Shown in pieces: positions 15,445 to 27,300 of a stretch of 64,000 nt of DNA (the stretch's first letter is position 1; the number at the start of each line of letters is the position of its first letter). The stretch spans positions 310,001-374,000 of the forward strand of contig NZ_CP090642.1 in the NCBI RefSeq assembly GCF_029633825.1, given 5' to 3'. The notes beneath the pieces were generated by a model. It was not told the origin of the DNA and searched no databases. It saw nothing but the letters and a program-made list of their open reading frames with translations. The stretch comes from Burkholderia contaminans. Lineage in GTDB: Bacteria; Pseudomonadota; Gammaproteobacteria; Burkholderiales; Burkholderiaceae. The position numbers and the translations under genes are program-made.

Positions 15445-17148
15445 TCATCCGGCAGCCTCGGCCCGCACGGCACACATGGCCGTATCGGAGAAGATGCGGC
15501 CGCTATCCAGGCGAATGACCCGATCCGCCAGCTTGAAGTACTGATCGTCGTGGGTGATGATGACGACGCATTTCCCGCGGGATTTCAGATCGGGAACCAG
15601 CACTTCATAGAAGAATCGCTTGAACACCGGATCCTGATCGGCGGCCCATTCGTCCAGGATATAAATCGGACGATCCTCGATGTACGCGCAAAGCAACGCC
15701 AAGCGCTTGCGTTGCCCTGTCGACAACGCGCGGGTGGTCGAGTAGGTCCGGCCGGAAATCTCGATCTTGTCCGCCAGTTTCAGGGTGTCGAGGTATTTCC
15801 GGGCAAGCTCGATGCTTTCATTGCCCCGATCCGGTCCGATGATGCGATTGAACAAATGGAAATCGGTGAAGACGGCGGAAAACAGGTTTCGGTACCGTTC
15901 CCTGGCAGCGTCGTCAACGACTTTTCCGTCGAGGGAAATCGTGCCGCCGGTAGGCGCATAGAGGCCGCTGAGGACCTTGCCCAGCGTGCTCTTGCCGCTG
16001 CCGTTTCCGCCGATCACGTAGACGAGTTCTCCGGCATGAATCGTCATGTCGATGGGGCCGAGCACGAAGTCGACCGACGCTTCGTTGTCACGGTAGTTCA
16101 TCGTCACGTCTTTCAACTCGATGACCTTCCATGACTTGGCCGACAGGGATTCCACGTTGCCGGCAGCGCGCGGTTCCTCGTGCGAAGCCTGCGTGTCGTC
16201 GATCAGAAAGCCGAATTCCGCCAGCCGGGCGAGCGCGGTCTTGCCTTCGGCCACCACCGGCAGAATATTGATCAGCATGGTCAAGGGCCCCATCATGTAG
16301 AGCACGGCCAGGATGCTCGCCGTGAGGACGGAGGGATCCACGACGCCCAGCGAAGGTACGCCGAACAGCAGGCATCCGAGCAGGACCGCTACCGTGATCT
16401 GGCCGATGCTGTCGCCGCTCATGAACCAGAAACGCTCTACGTAATTGAATCCCGCCACGCGCTTCGATGACAATTCGATCGCGGCGCGGGTAAACCAGCG
16501 TCGCCGGGCCCGGTTGAGCTTGAGCTCCTTGATGCCGAACACGAGGCCATGTGTGTATTCGTTGAACTGGACGAATTCATCGCGAACCCGCTCCGTGAAA
16601 TTGACCGCCTTCCGATAGAAAAACAGATAAAGCACCAGGCCGACGAGGGTCAGGATGATCGTCGACGCGAACACGATCCACGAGAGATAGGCGAGATAGG
16701 CGATGCTGCAGATCAGGATGACTGATTGAACGATGATCGTCGGGATGGTCAGCAGGGTCTGGCTCAGCTGCGGAATATCCTGTGTCAGCATGGTCAGCAC
16801 GTTGGGGGCGCCGCGTCTGTCGATTTCATCCAGCGGGGTCGCCAGGATCCTTTTGCACAGGTTGACGCGCAATCGCGTCATGACTTTCATGCAGGCATAG
16901 GAGGGCATCACGGCAGCGCAGCTCCTGCAGACCACCGCGACGACATTCACCGCGATGAACAGCAGCAACAGCGTCCGTCGATCATCCTGGTCGTGCAGCA
17001 CGGTGCTGATCAACCCGACGCCCACGATCGACGCGATGCCGCTGACGAGGCCCGTCAGGACCGTGCCCAGCGTCAGCCAGGGATGACTGCGCCACATCAG
17101 GGTGGCGGCGGAATGCCATGGCGGCGATTTGCTTTGAGCGGAATCCAT
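15445..17148 (-). CDS. ocfA: cyclic-peptide ABC exporter (SyrD/PvdE type), fused membrane and ATPase domains
   Basis: A 567-residue half-transporter. Residues 1-330 hold six predicted membrane helices (for example WLTLGTVLTGLVSGIASIVG, LLLLFIAVNVVAVVC, IGQITVAVLLGCLLFGVP). Residues 345-560 form an ABC ATPase with Walker A GGNGSGKST, signature LSTGQRKR, Walker B IYILDEWA and the H-loop ITHD. The shape and motif spelling match the cyclic peptide exporter family that includes SyrD and PvdE, which move nonribosomal peptides across the inner membrane. It would act as a homodimer. It is the last gene of the minus-strand block, which fits export of the finished lipopeptide. ATG 17148 lacks a strong ribosome-binding site, so it may depend on readthrough from the gene 16 bases upstream. 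Confidence 0.9.
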   Translation of the reverse strand: MDSAQSKSPPWHSAATLMWRSHPWLTLGTVLTGLVSGIASIVGVGLISTVLHDQDDRRTLLLLFIAVNVVAVVCRSCAAVMPSYACMKVMTRLRVNLCKRILATPLDEIDRRGAPNVLTMLTQDIPQLSQTLLTIPTIIVQSVILICSIAYLAYLSWIVFASTIILTLVGLVLYLFFYRKAVNFTERVRDEFVQFNEYTHGLVFGIKELKLNRARRRWFTRAAIELSSKRVAGFNYVERFWFMSGDSIGQITVAVLLGCLLFGVPSLGVVDPSVLTASILAVLYMMGPLTMLINILPVVAEGKTALARLAEFGFLIDDTQASHEEPRAAGNVESLSAKSWKVIELKDVTMNYRDNEASVDFVLGPIDMTIHAGELVYVIGGNGSGKSTLGKVLSGLYAPTGGTISLDGKVVDDAARERYRNLFSAVFTDFHLFNRIIGPDRGNESIELARKYLDTLKLADKIEISGRTYSTTRALSTGQRKRLALLCAYIEDRPIYILDEWAADQDPVFKRFFYEVLVPDLKSRGKCVVIITHDDQYFKLADRVIRLDSGRIFSDTAMCAVRAEAAG

Positions 17149-17164
17149 GAGTGGCCAATAGGTC

Positions 17165-17647
17165 TCAGTTGATCAGGTGGCTGAGTTCGACATTGCTTGC
17201 CGCTGATCTCAACCTCGACGAGGTTTCTGGCTTGCCCAGGAACGTGATGCTTTCCACGATTCCCAGCGGCGAATCGGAAAACAGGATGCAGCACTTCAGC
17301 AGGCGCTGCGCACGCTCCCAGCCGACGCCGTCCGGTGAATCGGCCACGCTTCGCAACGCGGCCTCGACCGAGGCGGCCGTCCAGTTTTCGCTCCGTGCCA
17401 GCCCCGACTCGGTCTGCCGGAGAAATTGCAGGAGCGTGCGGGAATTGCTTTCGATGCTGTACATGAGGATGTAATCGATCCGCAGTTTCTTCGTGATCAG
17501 CGGAAAGATCAGGTCGATCACGCCGGCGGTCGATTCGCATTTCCCGTAAGCCAGTGAAATCGCGTCGCCGAGCTTGCAGTCCCGGTGAAGCGCATCCAGC
17601 GCGGCCTGCACGAACGCCGCTTCGAGGTCAACGGTGGTGAGTTGCAT
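17165..17647 (-). CDS. ocfB: conserved-position protein of unknown function in the lipopeptide operon
   Basis: A 160-residue soluble, mostly helical protein starting at ATG 17647 (MQLTTVDLEAAFVQAALDAL). I recognise no domain. Visible features are a central hydrophobic segment (VIDLIFPLITKKLRIDYILMYSI, interrupted by charges, so not a clear membrane helix), two cysteines close together (LLKCCILF) and a Ser/Arg-rich tail. It lies between the glycosyltransferase (53 bases upstream) and the ABC exporter (16 bases downstream), all on one strand, so a supporting role in tailoring, export or self-protection is possible but not shown. The symbol is given only because of its place between the genes matching ocfC and ocfA. 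Confidence 0.6.
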   Translation of the reverse strand: MQLTTVDLEAAFVQAALDALHRDCKLGDAISLAYGKCESTAGVIDLIFPLITKKLRIDYILMYSIESNSRTLLQFLRQTESGLARSENWTAASVEAALRSVADSPDGVGWERAQRLLKCCILFSDSPLGIVESITFLGKPETSSRLRSAASNVELSHLIN

Positions 17648-17700
17648 GATGTTCAATGGCCTGTCGAGTGATGGATCGCGGCGAGCACGGGCGGCAGGTG

Positions 17701-18357
17701 TTACCAGCCGTCCGGAATGGGCATGGAATAGGTCAGCGGCTTCTCCGGCATCACTTCGTCCATGATGTCGGAGTAGCCGGACTCCTGTCCGACCAGGTTC
17801 GGCTCGAAGCAGTAGCAGTTGAACGTCTGCTGCAGGACGAGGTTGTTGCGGTCGTTGATCGCCGGCGGGTTTTCGTTGATCGCGATGAAGGCGTCGTAAA
17901 GCGAGGCCCTGACGACGTACGCGTGCGCGGTGAGCGTCTCCACGGCCTTGACGATGTTCGGCGCGACGGGAATCGGCGGCGTGAAGTGATACGCGCCCAG
18001 GAACAGCATGTGCCAGTCGTCCGGCACTTGCGCGATGAACTCGGGAAAGCGCGCGGCGAAATCGGCGTCGAAGAACGCGTCGTCCTCGAAGATCAGGACT
18101 TCGCTCGCACCGGCGGCCTTCGCCTGCTTCACCGCGGCGAGATGGCTCATCGTGCAGCCGTAGTCCTGCGCACGCATATGGCTCAACGATTCCGGCACCC
18201 TCACCAGCCTTGCATCGACGGCAGGCAGCCGCTCCACCGTGAGGATGTTCTGCTCTGCGAATTTTCGCTGCATCGCTTCCCAGCGGTCGGGGCGCCGGTC
18301 CAGGTTGATGCAGACCTTGCGGGCAAAGGTATTGTCGATCGTCGGCGTTGATTTCAT
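17701..18357 (-). CDS. ocfC: GT25-family glycosyltransferase, likely lipopeptide sugar transferase
   Basis: A 218-residue cytoplasmic protein. The N-terminus has the GT25 hallmark VCINLDRRPDRWEAM, and the middle has CTMSHLAAVKQA and the acidic FEDDAFFD motif, which corresponds to the metal/sugar-nucleotide site of this family. GT25 enzymes usually build lipooligosaccharide. Here the gene is embedded in the NRPS operon, starting at ATG 18357 with its first bases overlapping the stop of the TE-bearing NRPS (ATGA). Occidiofungin and some burkholdines carry a xylose on the long amino acid, so transfer of a pentose to a fatty-acyl hydroxyl is the most likely role. That role is inferred from context; the family call is direct. 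Confidence 0.85.
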   Translation of the reverse strand: MKSTPTIDNTFARKVCINLDRRPDRWEAMQRKFAEQNILTVERLPAVDARLVRVPESLSHMRAQDYGCTMSHLAAVKQAKAAGASEVLIFEDDAFFDADFAARFPEFIAQVPDDWHMLFLGAYHFTPPIPVAPNIVKAVETLTAHAYVVRASLYDAFIAINENPPAINDRNNLVLQQTFNCYCFEPNLVGQESGYSDIMDEVMPEKPLTYSMPIPDGW

Positions 18358-21300
18358 GAGGGCGTTTTTTCCAGAAACGAATTGACATGGGCGGCGAGGA
18401 CACCAGCATGCGGATCGAGCAGCATGGTCAGGTGGTCGCCCGGGACGTCCGTTACCGCGACGGGGTGCGCCGAGAAGCGGGACCATCCCCAGGTCGCGTC
18501 CAGGCGAAGCTGCGCGATCTCGGTCGACGGCGCGTAGTCGCCGGGATCGCGCTCGGTGCTGCGGAACAACGCGATCGGCACGGGCAGCGGGGTGGCTTGC
18601 GGCGCGTAGTGCGACTTGAAGTTGGCCTGATAGACGCGCAGGTAGGCGCGCAGGCGGTCGGACCCGGCGTCCGCGAACCAGCTGCCGCGGTCGCCGATCC
18701 GTGCGAGGATCAGGCCGGCCTGGGCGTCGGGATCGAGATGGACGAGGTCTGCTCGCGTCACCTGAAGGTCGGTCCCGAGGAAGGTGCCGATTTCGTGGGC
18801 GATCGCGACCAGCCATTCGGTGTCGTCCCAGTCCTGCCAGTAAGTGGCGGCCGAGCTGTCGATGGGCGCTGACGCGTCGAAGATCGCCAGCAGTTTCACG
18901 TCGGCGCCCTTGGCGACCAGTTGCCGGCTCATTTCGAGCGCCACGTGCGCGCCGAACGAGTGGCCCGCGAGGTAGTACGGACCCGCGCCCACCAGCGGCC
19001 AGATGCGTTCGATATGACGGGCCGCGATGTCTTCCACGCGGGTGAGCGGCTCGCACGCGCCGTCGAGGCCGAGCGCTTCCAGCCCGTGAATCGCGTGAGC
19101 CTCGCTCAGGTGGTTCGCGAGCGGGTGGAAGTAGACCACGTTCCCGCCGGCGCCCGGCAGCAGGAAGAGCGGCGCGGCGGGGCCGCCGTCGCGAATCGGC
19201 ACGAGTCCGCCGGCGGGCGCGGACGGCTCTTTCGCGGCCAGCGCCGCCGCCAGTTTCTCGATCGTCGGATTCTCGAAGAGACAGGAAATCGGCAGCCGGC
19301 GATCGAACGCCTTCTCGACATGGGCCATCAGCTGGATCGCGATGATCGAGTGGCCGCCCAGGTCGAAATAGTTGTCGCTGACCGCGATGTCGTCTCTTTT
19401 GAAGATCTGCCGCCAGATCTCCAGCAACGTGCTTTCGTCCGCTGTATGCGCGACGGCGCGTGCCGCCGTGGCCGCACCGGCAGCGGCTTCGATTGCCGGT
19501 CCGGCCGCACCGCGCGGCGCGCTCGGCTGGCCGTCGGCGGCCGGCGGAGCGGCGAGCTGGCCGGTCAGCTGGCCCGGGTTCTCGGCGAATCGCTCGAGCA
19601 ACGTGCGGAGGGTATCGAGCATCTGCCGCACGACCTCCGGCGCGATGCGGTGGGCATCGTGCGAAATATGGAAGCCGATGCGCTCGTTCGGGTGCACGGT
19701 CAGGGTCAGCGGGTAGTTCGATTCCGCGAACGCGCGGGTGTCGAGGATCTCGATGTCGTCCGGCCCGAGATCGGGGGCGGCGGCAACCGGGAAGTTCTCG
19801 AAGACCAGCAGGCTGTCGAACAGACTGTCGCCGGCGGGCAGTTCGCTCCACGACTGGATATCGACCAGCGAGCTGTACGAATGCGGCTCCATCGCCGTCT
19901 GGGCTGCGTGGACCTCTGCCAGCCATTCGATGAACGGGCGCTCGGGCGCGATCCGCAGGCGCAGCGGCAGCGTGTTGATGAACAGCCCCACGATCGACTC
20001 GACGCCGTCGAGCATCGGCGGGCGACCGGACACGGTGACACCGAAGACGACGTCGTCCGTTCCGGCGCGGCGCCGCAGCACCAACGCCCAGACCGCGCGG
20101 ATCAGCACGTTGAGGGTGACGCGATGCGTGCGCGTGAGCGTTTGCAGCCGCGCGGCCAGCGCCTCGTCGAGCAGGAATTGCTGGGTCCGGCGCTTGTCCT
20201 GCCGCGCGGCGTCGCCGGTCGCCTGCCGGGCCGGACTGGCCGCGATCGGCGTGGCGGCCCGGAAGCCGGCCAGCTCGGCGCGCCACCAGGTTTCGTCGGC
20301 CGAGCGAGGATGACGCGCGAGCCAGTCGATGTACGCGCGGTATCCCGGCGCCGACGCCGCGACCGCAGGCATGCCGGTGCGGGCGAGCGACAGGTAGTCG
20401 TCGAACACCTCTTTCATCAGGGTCGCGGTGCTCCAGCCGTCGAGGATGATGTGGTGCGCGCTCCAGCAGAAGCGATGGCGCGTGTCCGTTTCCTGGATCA
20501 GCGTGCAGCGGAACAACGGCGCGCGCTGCAGATCGAAGCCGCGCTTCCGGTCGTCGGCGAGGAACGCATCGAAATCCTGCGCGCGGCGGGACGCATCGCG
20601 GTGCCGCCAGTCAAGGAAGGTCCATGGCAGGTCGACCGTGTGCTGCACGGTCTGGACGGGATGGTCGCGATCGGCCCACGCGAACGCGGTGCGCAGCACG
20701 GCATGGCGCGCGAGCGCATGGGCCCACGCCTGCCGGAGCGCCGGCACCTGGAGCGGGCCGCTGACGACAAAGCTGAACTGCTGGAAATAGGCGGCAGGAT
20801 CGAGGTCGTACAGCGAATGGAACAGGATGCCCTGCTGCAGCGACGAGAGCGGGTAGCTGTCCTCGATATCGTTCGCTGCGGTGTCGGGGACCGACGCCGC
20901 GAAGTCGAGCAACCGGTCCCTGAAGTGCGCGGCCAGGTTCTCGACCGTCTGCCGCCGGTGGAGCCGCTCGCCGTAGCGCCAGTCCACCTGGAGCTTGCCG
21001 TCGGCAACGGCCGCAACGATCTCGAAGGCGTGCGTGCGCTGCGACCGCCCGGCGCGCAGCGAACCGAGGTCTTCGGCCGCCGGGCGCCAGCCATCGGATT
21101 GCCGCAATACGGTATCGAGCTGCCCGTGATAGTTGAAGAGAATATCGGCCTTCGGCAACGCGGCGAGACTGTCGCGCACGGCGGCGTCGGGGCTCTGGTA
21201 GCGGAGCAGCGAATAACCGAGACCGTCGGCCGGAATCCGGCGCAGCTGCTGCCGCGCGGCACGCAGCGCTTGCTCCGGCGCGTGCATCGCGTCGGCGTCG

Positions 21301-24300
21301 AGCACGACCGGGTAGATGGACGTGAACCAGCCCACCGTCCGGCTGAGGTCGAGCGGCGCATCCGACACGTGGCGGCCGTGACTCTCGAGATCGATCCGCG
21401 TGCGGGTGTTGCCCGTGACCATGCTGCAGGCTTGTGCGAGCGCGACGAGCAGGACGTCGTTGATGCGGGTGTCGTAGGCCCGCGGCAGCCGGCGCAGCAA
21501 CGCGGTGGTATCGGCTTCGTCCAGCTCGAATGAAACGGACGACGCGTCGTCGACCGCGTTGTTGGCCGCGCCCGTGCCCGGATAGTCCACCGGCATCGGC
21601 TCGACGGGCTGCGCGAGGAGGGCTTGCCACAGCCGCGCTTCGTCGCCGATCGCGGGCGACCGGGCCAGTTGCTGCAGATGCAACGCCCATTCGCGGAACG
21701 AAGTCGTCTTCCCGGGCAGCGGCTGGCCGTGGTAGGCGGCATGCAGGTCCTCGAGGAGCACGCGCCATGACACGCCGTCCACCGCGAGGTGATGGATCGA
21801 CACGAACAGGCGGGCGAGCGGTTCATCGGCCAGGCAGAAGAGCCGGGCCGCCAGCAACGGGCCATGCGTGATGTCGATGCCGCGCTCCGCGTCAGCGGCG
21901 GCGGCACGCATCGCCGCCAGGCGCTCGCCGGCGTCGCCGGCGATCACCTGCTTCTCGAAGAGCGCCGGCATCTCGCCGCCGGCGACGACCTGCTGGGTCC
22001 AGCGGCCCGCATCGCGCGAGAAACGCAGTCGCAACGCGTCGTGATGGTCGTAGACCTGCCGGAACGCGTCGGCCAGCCTCGACGCGTCGATATCCGCCGG
22101 CACCTGGATCAGGACCGTCTGGTTGTAGTGCGACGGCGCATCGATCTCCTGTTCGAAGAACCAGTGCTGCACCGGCGTGAGCGGCGCATCGCCCAGCGGG
22201 CTCAAGGTCGGCGCGCAGGTTGCCCGCTCCTCGGGCGCGGCGGCCAGCTGCGCGATCGTCTGATACTGGAACAGCTGCTTCGCCGTCACGCGCAGCCCTG
22301 CCTGATTGGCGCGCGCGATCACCTGGATGCTCAGGATCGAGTCGCCGCCGAGTTCGAAGAAATTGTCGTGAATGCCGACGGAAGGCAGCTGCAGCACGTC
22401 TTGCCAGATCGACGCCAGCAGGATTTCCCGCGGCGTGACGGCGGGTGCGTGCGGCTGGGCCGCGTCGACCCGATCCGCCGGAAGCGGCAGCGCCTTGCGG
22501 TTGATCTTGCCGTTCGGCAGCATCGGCAAGGATTCAAGGGCGACGAACTGCGACGGCACCATGTAGTCGGCGAGCTTGCCGCTCAGATAACCGCGCAGAC
22601 CGGCGATGTCCGGCGTGGCGGTCGCGACATAGGCGATCAGGAACGTTCGGGCTCCTTCGGTTTTCGCGATCACGACGCAGTCGTCGACCGACGGATGCGC
22701 GCGCAGCGCCGCCTCGATTTCACCGGGTTCGATGCGCAGGCCGCGGAGCTTGATCTGGTGATCGATGCGGCCGAGGAACTCGATGTTGCCGTCGGGCCGG
22801 TAGCGTGCGAGGTCGCCGGTGCGGTAGAGGCGCGCGAGCGGGTCGGCGGAGAACGGATCGGCGATGAACTTCTCGGCGCTCAGTTCGGGTTCGCCGTGGT
22901 AGCCGCGCCCGACCGGCGTGCCGCCGATCAGCAATTCGCCGGCCACGCCGATCGGCGTGGGCTGCATCTGCGCGTCGACGATGTAGAGGCGAGTGTTGGC
23001 GATGGGCCTGCCGATCGGCACGATGCGGTGCGGATCGTCGCGCCGGCATTCCCACGCGGTCACGTCGACGGCGGCCTCGGTGGGGCCGTAGAGGTTGTAG
23101 AGCTTGACGTCCAGGCGCTCGAGGCAGCGCTGCTGCAGGTCGTGGGGCAAGGCTTCGCCGCTGCACACGACGCGGCGCAGCGACGCGCAGTGCGCGTCGA
23201 GGTCCGGATGATCGAGGAACGCGCGCAGCATCGACGGCACGAAATGGATCGTGGTGATGCGTTCGCGCTCGATGAGCTCGACCAGGTAGTCGGTCTCGCG
23301 CTGGCCGCCGGGGCGGGCGAACACGAGGCGCGCGCCGGTGACGAGCGGCCAGAAGAGTTCCCAGACCGAGACGTCGAAGCTGAACGGGGTCTTCTGCAGC
23401 ACGGCATCGTCGGCGCCGAGCGCATAGGCGTGCTGCATCCAGAGGATGCGGTTGGTGATCGCGCGATGGGTGTTGAGCGCGCCCTTGGGGCGGCCGGTCG
23501 AGCCGGACGTGTAGATCATGTAGGCGAGGTTGTCGCCGTTCAGCGCGGGCGCGGGGTTGGACGTCGCCGCGGCATCGAGGTCGAGCGCGTCGCGATCGAC
23601 GACGATCACGTGCGCGTCGGTGTCGGGCAGCGCGTCGCGCAGATGCTGCTGGGTGAGGAGCCAGCGCAACTGCGCGTGGTCGATCATGAAGCGCACGCGC
23701 TCGGCGGGGTAGTCGGGGTCGACCGGAACATAAGCGCCGCCGGCCTTGAGGATCGCGAGCAGGGCGACGCTCATGTCGAGGGAGCGCTCCATGGCGACGC
23801 CGACGAGTGCGTCGGGAACGACGCCGAGCGCGACGAGGTGGTGGGCGAGGCGGTTGGCGCGCAGGTTGAGTTCGGCGTAGGTGAGCGCGGTGTCATCGAA
23901 GACGACAGCGACGGCATCGGGCGTGCGCTCCGCCTGTTGCTCGAACAGGCGATGCAGCGGTTGCGCGGCGGCGTCGCCGAAATCCGTGTCGGTGCGGTTC
24001 CACTCGACGGTCAGCAGGTTCCGCTCCGCTTCATTCGACAACGACAGCGCGCCGAGCGGGCGGTCCGGATCGGCGATCACGGCATCGACGAGCGTGCGGA
24101 AGTGTTCCGCCATGCGATCGATCGTGGCGGCGTCGAACAGATCCAGGTTGTATTCCAGCGAGCCCGCGAGGCCGTCGTCGGCATCCTGAACATGAAGCGT
24201 GAGGTCGAACTTCGCGGTGTGGGTCTCCACCGCCACCGGCGTGGCCACGAGACCGGGGAAGCTCACCGCCCGGGATTGCGCTTTCTCGTACGCGAACACG

Positions 24301-27300
24301 ACCTGGAACACCGGCGTGCGGCCCAGGTTGCGTTCGAGCTCGAGCGAATCCACCACCTGCTCGAACGGAATCTCCTGGCGGCTGTAGCCGTCCAGCGCGA
24401 CGCGCTTCACGCGCGCCAGCAGTTCACCGAAGGTCGGATTGCCCGACAGGTCCACGCGCAGCGCGAGCATGTTCGCGAAGAAGCCGATCAGCGGCTCGGT
24501 CATGCTGGAACGCCGATTGGCGATCGGGGAGCCGATGACGAGGTCCTGCTGGTTGCTGTATCGCGACAGGAGCAGCGCATACGCGGCGAGCACGACCATG
24601 AACGTGCTGGTGCCGGACGCACGGGCAAGCGCGCGCAGGCCGTCGGCGCGTTCGCTGCTCAGCTGGAACGGCAGGACCGCGCCGCGGAACTGCTGGACGG
24701 CGGGCCGGGGGCGGTCGGTGGGCAGTTCGATCAGGTCCGGCGCGTCCGCCAGCGCGGCGCTCAGGAGCGCCAGTTCCCGATGCGTGTCGGCGGACGCCAG
24801 GCGCTCGTGCTGCCACACGGCGTAGTCCGCGTACTGCACGGTCAGTTCCGGCAGCGACTCGCCGGCATAGAGCGCGGCCAGCTCGCCGATGAGGATGCCT
24901 GACGACCATGCATCGGAGACGATGTGATGCATCACGATGCCGAAGACGTGCAGGCGCTCATGGACGCGATACAGCACGACGCGACAGAGCGGCCCGGCGG
25001 CGAGATCGAACGGGCGGTCGGCTTCCTCCGCGAGCAGCGCGAGCGTGTCGGATTCGCTGGCGACGTCGACGACGTCGAGCGCGACCGGCGCCGGCGGCGC
25101 GATGCGTTGAACCCCGCGGCCGTCGACGGCGGGAAACGTCGTGCGCAGGATCTCGTGACGCCGGCTGATCTCGGACACGGCAAACCGCAGGCGCGCGACG
25201 TCGAGTTCGCCTTCGAAGCGCAGCGCGCTCGAGATGTTGTAGGTGGCCGACGGGCCTTCCAGTTGCGCGAGGAACCACAGCCGCTGCTGCGGAAAGGACA
25301 GCGGCAGGTCGTTCGCGCGCGAGCGGGGCAGGATGGCGCCGGCCGTCGAACCGGGGTGGGGCGACGACGCTTCGATCAGGTCGGACACAGCGCCGATGGT
25401 CTGGAGTTCGAAGATCGCGTCGATACCGATCTCGACGGAGAAGCTGCTCCAGATCCGCGAGACCAGCTGCATGGCTTGCAGCGAATCGCCGCCGTAGTCG
25501 AAGAAGCGGCCGGTGAGATCGACGGCCGGATTGTCGAGCACGTCGCGCCAGATGCGCACCAGTTCGCGCTGAATCGGCGTGGCGTCGAGAGGGGCTTCCT
25601 CGGGCGCGGCGGCGGGCTCCAGGGCCAGGAGCGCCGGGCGATCCAGCTTGCCGTTGGCGTTGAGCGGGAATTCGGCGATCGGGATGATGTCGGACGGGAC
25701 CATGTAGTCCGGCAGCTTCCCGGCCAGGTAGGCCCGCAGGTCCGGCACGCTCAGTCTCGCGGCGCCCTTGACGTAGGCCGCCAGCTTGCGCACCCCGTGG
25801 GCGGATTCGCGCAGCATGACCGCGGCGCCGCCGACGTCCTCGTGCGCGGCGATCGCGGCCTCGATCTCGCCGAGTTCGACACGGTGCCCGCGGATCTTGA
25901 CCTGGTGGTCGACGCGTCCGTAGCACTGGATACGTCCGTCGGGCAGCCACCGGCCGATGTCGCCGGTGCGATAGATGCGCGCTTCGCCGGGAAACGGATG
26001 CTCGACGAATTTCGCGGCGGTGACGTCGGGCCGCTGATGGTAGCCGCGTGCAAGGCCGGCGCCGGCGAGGCAGATTTCCCCTGGCACGCCGAGCGGAACC
26101 GGCCGCAGCGCGTCGTCGAGCATGTACACCCGGGTGTTGGCGATGGGGCGGCCGATCAGCACCGTGGGCGGCGCGTCCTCGACGCGCTCGACGATGCAGC
26201 CGACCGTCGCCTCGGTGGGACCGTACTCGTTGTAGATTTCGATCGCGGGATCGATCTTGCGCAGCGTGGCGATGTGCTGGGGCGTCAGTTCCTCGCCGCC
26301 CACGATCACCTTGCGCACGCCGGAGCGTGCCAGGTTCATGTATTCCAGCAGGTGAATGTGGGTGGGCGTGAGCTTGAGGGTGTCGACGCCGCTGCCGGGC
26401 TGGAACATCCGGGCCAGGATGGTGTCGATGCTTTCCGACTGCGGATAGATGCGCAGCGTCTTGCCGCGCACCAGCGGGCAGAAGATGTTGGTGAGCGTGA
26501 AGTCGAAGCAGAGCGAGCTGTACAGGCCGAAACTGCCGGTCGTGCTTTCCGGAAAGTAATACGCGGCGGCCCACGCGATGTAGTGGGCCAGGTTCCGGTG
26601 TTCGAGCAGGCAGCCTTTGGGTTTCCCGGTCGAGCCCGACGTGTAGAGCACGTAGGCCAGGTGCGCCGGTTCTGCACGGTGCGGCGGGTTGTCCGGCAGC
26701 GGCGCCCAGCCGGGGAGTTCCTGGTCCAGCAGCAGCGTCACGCCGGAGAATTCATACCACTGCGCGAGCTGACTCGACTGGGTCACCAGCAGCGACAGGC
26801 CGGTGTCGCCGAGGATGTGATTGATCCGCTCGGCCGGATACGCCGGGTCCAGCGGAACGAACGCCGCCCCTGCCTTCAGGATGCCGAGAATCGCGACGAT
26901 CATCCATTCGGAACGGTCGAGCATGATGCCGACCAGCGATTCCGGCCCGACGCCGTGGTGCTCGCGCAAGTGATGCGCGAGGCTGTTGGCCCGCGCGTTC
27001 AGGTCGGCGTAGGTCATCAGCGAACTGTCGGTGACCAGGGCCGGCGCCGTCGGCGTGCGTGCGACCTGGGCTTCGAACATGGCGACGACCGTCGGATGGC
27101 TGGGGCCGGCCGTCGCGGTTTCGTTGAACGCGGCCAGCAGCGGGCCCTCTTCCGGCGGGGCCGCTTCGATGTCGCCGACGGCCCCGTCGAGGTGTTCGAA
27201 TGCCTCCAGCACCGCGGCGAGGCTGCCGGCGAAACCGTCGATGATGAAAGGCTCGATGGCCCCGCTGTAACGAAGCTCGATTTCGCCGCGCGCGAGCCGC

